The position numbers were made by a program, and so were the translations under genes. A stretch of 10,043 nt of DNA from Bacteroidia bacterium (GTDB taxonomy: Bacteria; Bacteroidota; Bacteroidia; Bacteroidales; GCA-2748055): positions 1 through 10,043 of the forward strand of contig SPBY01000072.1 in assembly GCA_004525825.1 (NCBI GenBank), written 5' to 3'. The notes beneath the pieces were generated by a model that saw nothing but the letters and a program-made list of their open reading frames with translations, did not search any database and was not told the DNA's origin. This document shows positions 8,249 to 10,043 of the stretch, one piece after another. The stretch's first letter is position 1. Every line of letters starts with the position of its first letter.

Positions 8249-8877
8249 GATCGTATGCCGTTTAAGACCAGTTCAAAATGACTCGCAAATATCTGATCCT
8301 GGGAGAGCCCGAGCAACTCAAGAAGCCCAGGTTTCATCGTCACAAAGCGGATCACGCTCAGTACTGTCATCCAAAGGGTATGCGCCACAAGTAAGGCCGG
8401 GATGTCGGAGCGTATCTCCTTCTCCTGTACTCCCTGCTCCACCAGTTCAATCACCGATCCCACGGTCGATTCCTGATAGATCATCTCCTGTACGTCGATG
8501 GTAGACGCACTCAGGGCCATGGGCTCCAATTCCTCCAGGGTCATGATCGCTTTCATGCGATCGGGATGTGTACGGGAGAACTCAATACAGGCCCGCCCCA
8601 TTCTACCGAGTTTCTCCACGGCACTTCCATCCCCTTCCGCAGCCTCCTGGGTGAAATCTCTCAAGAGGCGAATCGCTTTTCGTGCCACCGCCATATGGAG
8701 GTCCTCCTTGCTTATAAAATAGAGATAGAGTGTTCCTTTGCTTAACTCAGCTTTCTCTGCCACATCGTCCATGGTAGATCGGTCAAATCCTTTTGAAAAG
8801 AAGACCTGCTCAGCCGCCTGGATGATTTCTTCCCTCCGCTGCTGCTTCTCTCTCTCCTTCCTTTCAGCTATTCCCAT
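8245..8877 (-). CDS. TetR/AcrR-family transcriptional repressor, first gene of efflux operon
   Basis: Residues 10-58 form the TetR DNA-binding domain: a first helix around RREEIIQAAEQVFFSKGF, then the helix-turn-helix TMDDVAEKAELSKGTLYLYFISKEDL (35-60). The rest (about 65-210) is the all-helical, variable ligand-binding and dimer domain, so the inducer cannot be read. I place the start at 8877, giving 210 residues beginning MGIAERKEREKQQRR, a common N-terminus in this family. An in-frame ATG at 8922 would add 15 polar residues but would lie only about 10 bp past the -7 promoter element, leaving almost no leader. It ends in an ATGA overlap with the channel gene. With the palindrome over its own promoter, the likely role is repression of the whole efflux operon, relieved by a pump substrate. 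Confidence 0.92.
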   Translation of the reverse strand: MGIAERKEREKQQRREEIIQAAEQVFFSKGFDRSTMDDVAEKAELSKGTLYLYFISKEDLHMAVARKAIRLLRDFTQEAAEGDGSAVEKLGRMGRACIEFSRTHPDRMKAIMTLEELEPMALSASTIDVQEMIYQESTVGSVIELVEQGVQEKEIRSDIPALLVAHTLWMTVLSVIRFVTMKPGLLELLGLSQDQIFASHFELVLNGIRS

Positions 8878-8918
8878 TCGCTTGTTGTTTTGGTGATGAA
8901 TTGAATATTGACTATCGG

Positions 8919-8944
8919 TCATTTAATTAACCAAAGTTAAATGA
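8919..8944. promoter_or_regulatory. Likely TetR operator: 26-bp palindrome over the -7 element
   Basis: Perfect 8-bp inverted arms TCATTTAA (8919-8926) and TTAAATGA (8937-8944) flank a 10-bp spacer. The palindrome covers the -7 element (8932-8939) and the expected transcription start, the right place for a repressor to block RNA polymerase. TetR-family dimers usually bind palindromes of this size next to their own gene. That this repressor binds here is inference; the AT-rich context makes some chance symmetry possible. Confidence 0.6.
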
Positions 8945-8963
8945 TTTAAATCTATTCAGCAAA
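8932..8963 (-). promoter_or_regulatory. Bacteroidota-type promoter for the tetR-efflux operon
   Basis: Read on the minus strand, TTTG (8963-8960), a 20-bp spacer and TAACTTTG (8939-8932) match the known Bacteroidota primary-sigma consensus of -33 TTTG and -7 TAnnTTTG, both exactly. Transcription should start a few bases after 8932, giving a leader of roughly 50 nt to the chosen TetR start at 8877. It is the only full match I found upstream of an intact gene here. Confidence 0.8.
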
Positions 8964-8970
8964 TTCTTAC

Positions 8971-9307
8971 ATGGAGAAATTCCTTAACTTGATCGAGATG
9001 AAACAAGTCTATACCCTATTCAGGTCAGATATAATGCTCCTATGCATTGGCACTTCAATTGGCACAGCCAGCTATTCTCAAGAGCCTTTTTTACTGGCAG
9101 AGAGCTACATCTCTCAACATATTGTTGAAAACAAGATTCCCGGGATCGCATACTGTGTGGGGCCATTCCGGAGGAGATCCGGGAGTGGCTACCCATATGT
9201 TTTTCAGTCCAAATACAAAAATCGGAGTCATCGTCTTTCAGAATAACCACAATGGGGATCTCTTCTCCATTTTAAGAAAACTATATTCCGTAGCTGACGA
9301 TCTCTGA
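8971..9307 (+). pseudogene. Remnant of beta-lactamase-family serine hydrolase (internal deletion and frame change)
   Basis: Two pieces of one protein family sit side by side in different frames. The first frame (from ATG 8971, or more likely 8998) encodes a signal-peptide-like stretch ending TASYSQ, then LLAESYISQHIVENKIPGIAYCV, the usual N-terminus of PF00144-type hydrolases (class C beta-lactamase, PBP4 and esterase relatives). The next frame encodes VWGHSGGDPGVATHMFF and SPNTKIGVIVFQNN, the C-terminal block with the family's H-x-G third motif, ending at TGA 9305-9307. The middle, which would hold the SxxK nucleophile and YxN motif, is absent, so several hundred residues are missing. The join lies near 9148-9165. 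The first frame runs on out of register to a stop at 9244-9246. It should be inactive. Its 3' end overlaps the convergent nitroreductase by 27 bp. Confidence 0.85.
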
Positions 9308-9805
9308 GAGTGGCTTTCTTTTATCGTCGTGCCGATCCGGATCCACATCATCCAGGGGATAGCCCACCGGCAGGATCACCACAGGCTCCAAATGAGCCGG
9401 GAGTTTCAGCAATTTCCTGCTCCTCTCCACATCGAAGTTGCAGATCCAGCAGGTGGCCAATCCCAGTTCCGTGGCCTGTAGGGTCATGTGGTCAGTGGCA
9501 ATGGCTGCATCCACATCGGTATGATCCTTCCCATCCGTTTTCCGCTTCCAGGCCCTCTCATGATCTCCACATATCACGATGACACAGGGGGCGGTTCTGA
9601 ACCACTCACGGTGATAGGCCGACTGGAACTTCTCCAGATCAACACTCTCGGTAATGACATAAAAGTGCCAGGGTTGAAAGTTCGCTGCTGAAGGGGCCAC
9701 CCTACCCGCTTCCAGAATCAGCTCCAGCTTAACTTGTTCAACTGGACGGGAATCGTAGTTCCGACAGGAATACCTGTTCTTTGCAATATCCAAAAAACTC
9801 ATCAT
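9281..9805 (-). CDS. Nitroreductase-family FMN-dependent oxidoreductase (short form)
   Basis: This 174-residue protein belongs to the nitroreductase superfamily, usually cytosolic FMN homodimers that reduce nitro compounds, quinones or enones with NAD(P)H. The N-terminal FMN-phosphate motif is R11-Y-S13-C-R15, followed by APSAANFQPWHFYVI (37-51), the family's PSA.N.QPW segment. Later landmarks are the helix HMTLQATELGLATCWI (106-121), ILPVGYP (144-150) and a C-terminal KRKPLSEIV. The length is typical of the compact subgroup. Two ATGs stand in tandem (9805 and 9802); either may be used. No convincing promoter motif was found between it and the foldback element upstream. It is not in the efflux operon: a pseudogene on the other strand lies between, overlapping its last 27 bp. 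The substrate is unknown. Confidence 0.93.
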   Translation of the reverse strand: MMSFLDIAKNRYSCRNYDSRPVEQVKLELILEAGRVAPSAANFQPWHFYVITESVDLEKFQSAYHREWFRTAPCVIVICGDHERAWKRKTDGKDHTDVDAAIATDHMTLQATELGLATCWICNFDVERSRKLLKLPAHLEPVVILPVGYPLDDVDPDRHDDKRKPLSEIVSYGI

Positions 9806-9836
9806 CAGTCTAGGGTTTTATGTTTTTCTCTATTAC

Positions 9837-9936
9837 GGGAAAGAAATGTTTACTCGGCACTTAAATTCGCAACGCTAACCGAGCTTGCGAGCTCAGCAAC
9901 GCTAATTATAGGTGCCGTCGTTTAACATTCTTTCCC
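9837..9936. repeat. 100-bp imperfect foldback element (long inverted repeat)
   Basis: The ends are perfect 9-bp inverted repeats, GGGAAAGAA (9837-9845) and TTCTTTCCC (9928-9936). Pairing goes on inward, with bulges, through TGTT/AACA (9847-9850, 9924-9927), CGGCAC/GTGCCG (9855-9860, 9912-9917) and AATT/AATT (9864-9867, 9904-9907). The tip is GAGCT-tgcg-AGCTC (9881-9894). Inside are two direct copies of GCAACGCTAA (9869-9878, 9896-9905). No target-site duplication is visible. It could be a MITE or REP-like element, a structured RNA or a recombination site. It begins about 30 bp upstream of the nitroreductase start. Confidence 0.75.
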
Positions 9937-9952
9937 TCCCTTAAGATAAAAT

Positions 9953-9976
9953 AAAAAACCCGGTCTTCGTACCGGG
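9953..9976 (-). terminator. Rho-independent terminator for a minus-strand gene to the right of the window
   Basis: Perfect 6-bp stem CCCGGT (9959-9964) and ACCGGG (9971-9976) around the 6-nt loop CTTCGT. On the minus strand the stem is followed at once by six T residues (9958-9953) and a further T-rich stretch, the classic form. It would stop transcription coming from a gene beyond 10043 and shield the nitroreductase gene. Confidence 0.85.
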
Positions 9977-10026
9977 AAATTTGTGTTTCATTACTAGCGG
10001 CAGGATATTGGAATTAGCAGCCTTAG

Positions 10027-10043
10027 TTTGTGCGCAGCACAAA
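10027..10043. repeat. Perfect 7-bp inverted repeat at the window edge
   Basis: TTTGTGC (10027-10033) and GCACAAA (10037-10043) are separated by GCA. The window ends with the right arm, so the repeat may be longer or part of a bigger element. The 9977-10026 stretch next to it shows no recognisable gene. Confidence 0.6.

Noticed and set aside
9869..9905. Two GCAACGCTAA copies as a CRISPR or integron attC site
   Set aside because: Only two short copies 27 bp apart with no spacer array, and the termini do not match the RYYYAAC/GTTRRRY attC boxes.
9734..9925. Plus-strand open frame of 63 codons running through the foldback element
   Set aside because: It starts inside the nitroreductase gene on the other strand and passes through the inverted repeat; no protein-like features.

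Overview
The window looks like Bacteroidota chromosome. Three things point there: a promoter of the TTTG-N20-TAnnTTTG type (8932-8963), start codons without Shine-Dalgarno motifs but with A/T-rich leaders, and an outer-membrane protein with the TPR + PD40 propeller + OmpA layout common in that phylum. No genus is claimed.

Layout: every intact gene is on the minus strand, so transcription runs from right to left. From the right edge, a strong minus-strand terminator (9953-9976) closes a gene outside the window. A 100-bp imperfect foldback element (9837-9936) follows, then a short nitroreductase (9281-9805). The nitroreductase converges on a plus-strand pseudogene of a beta-lactamase-family serine hydrolase (8971-9307). 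That pseudogene keeps only the N- and C-terminal ends, in different frames.

The core is a compact efflux operon on the minus strand: TetR repressor (8245-8877), TolC-like outer-membrane channel (6887-8248), lipoprotein membrane fusion protein (5833-6879), RND inner-membrane pump (2726-5833), then, after 40 bp, an exported UlaG-like metallo-beta-lactamase-fold hydrolase (1948-2685). Junctions are tight: a 4-bp ATGA overlap, a 7-bp gap and a 1-bp TAATG overlap. The TetR gene is first, behind the Bacteroidota promoter, and a 26-bp inverted repeat covers the -7 element. This suggests a self-repressing tripartite pump induced by its ligand.

At the left edge, a separate or read-through unit encodes a large OmpA-family protein (1-1824) whose 3' end lies outside the window. 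The junction before it holds an AT-rich inverted repeat over the start codon and a lone DnaA-box match.

I see no CRISPR array, tRNA, rRNA or intact mobile element. No clearly new multi-gene system is evident. The points most worth checking are the palindromic operator, the 100-bp foldback element, the deletion pseudogene, the pump's altered charge-relay residues and the 7-nt repeat that forms the pump's C-terminal tail.
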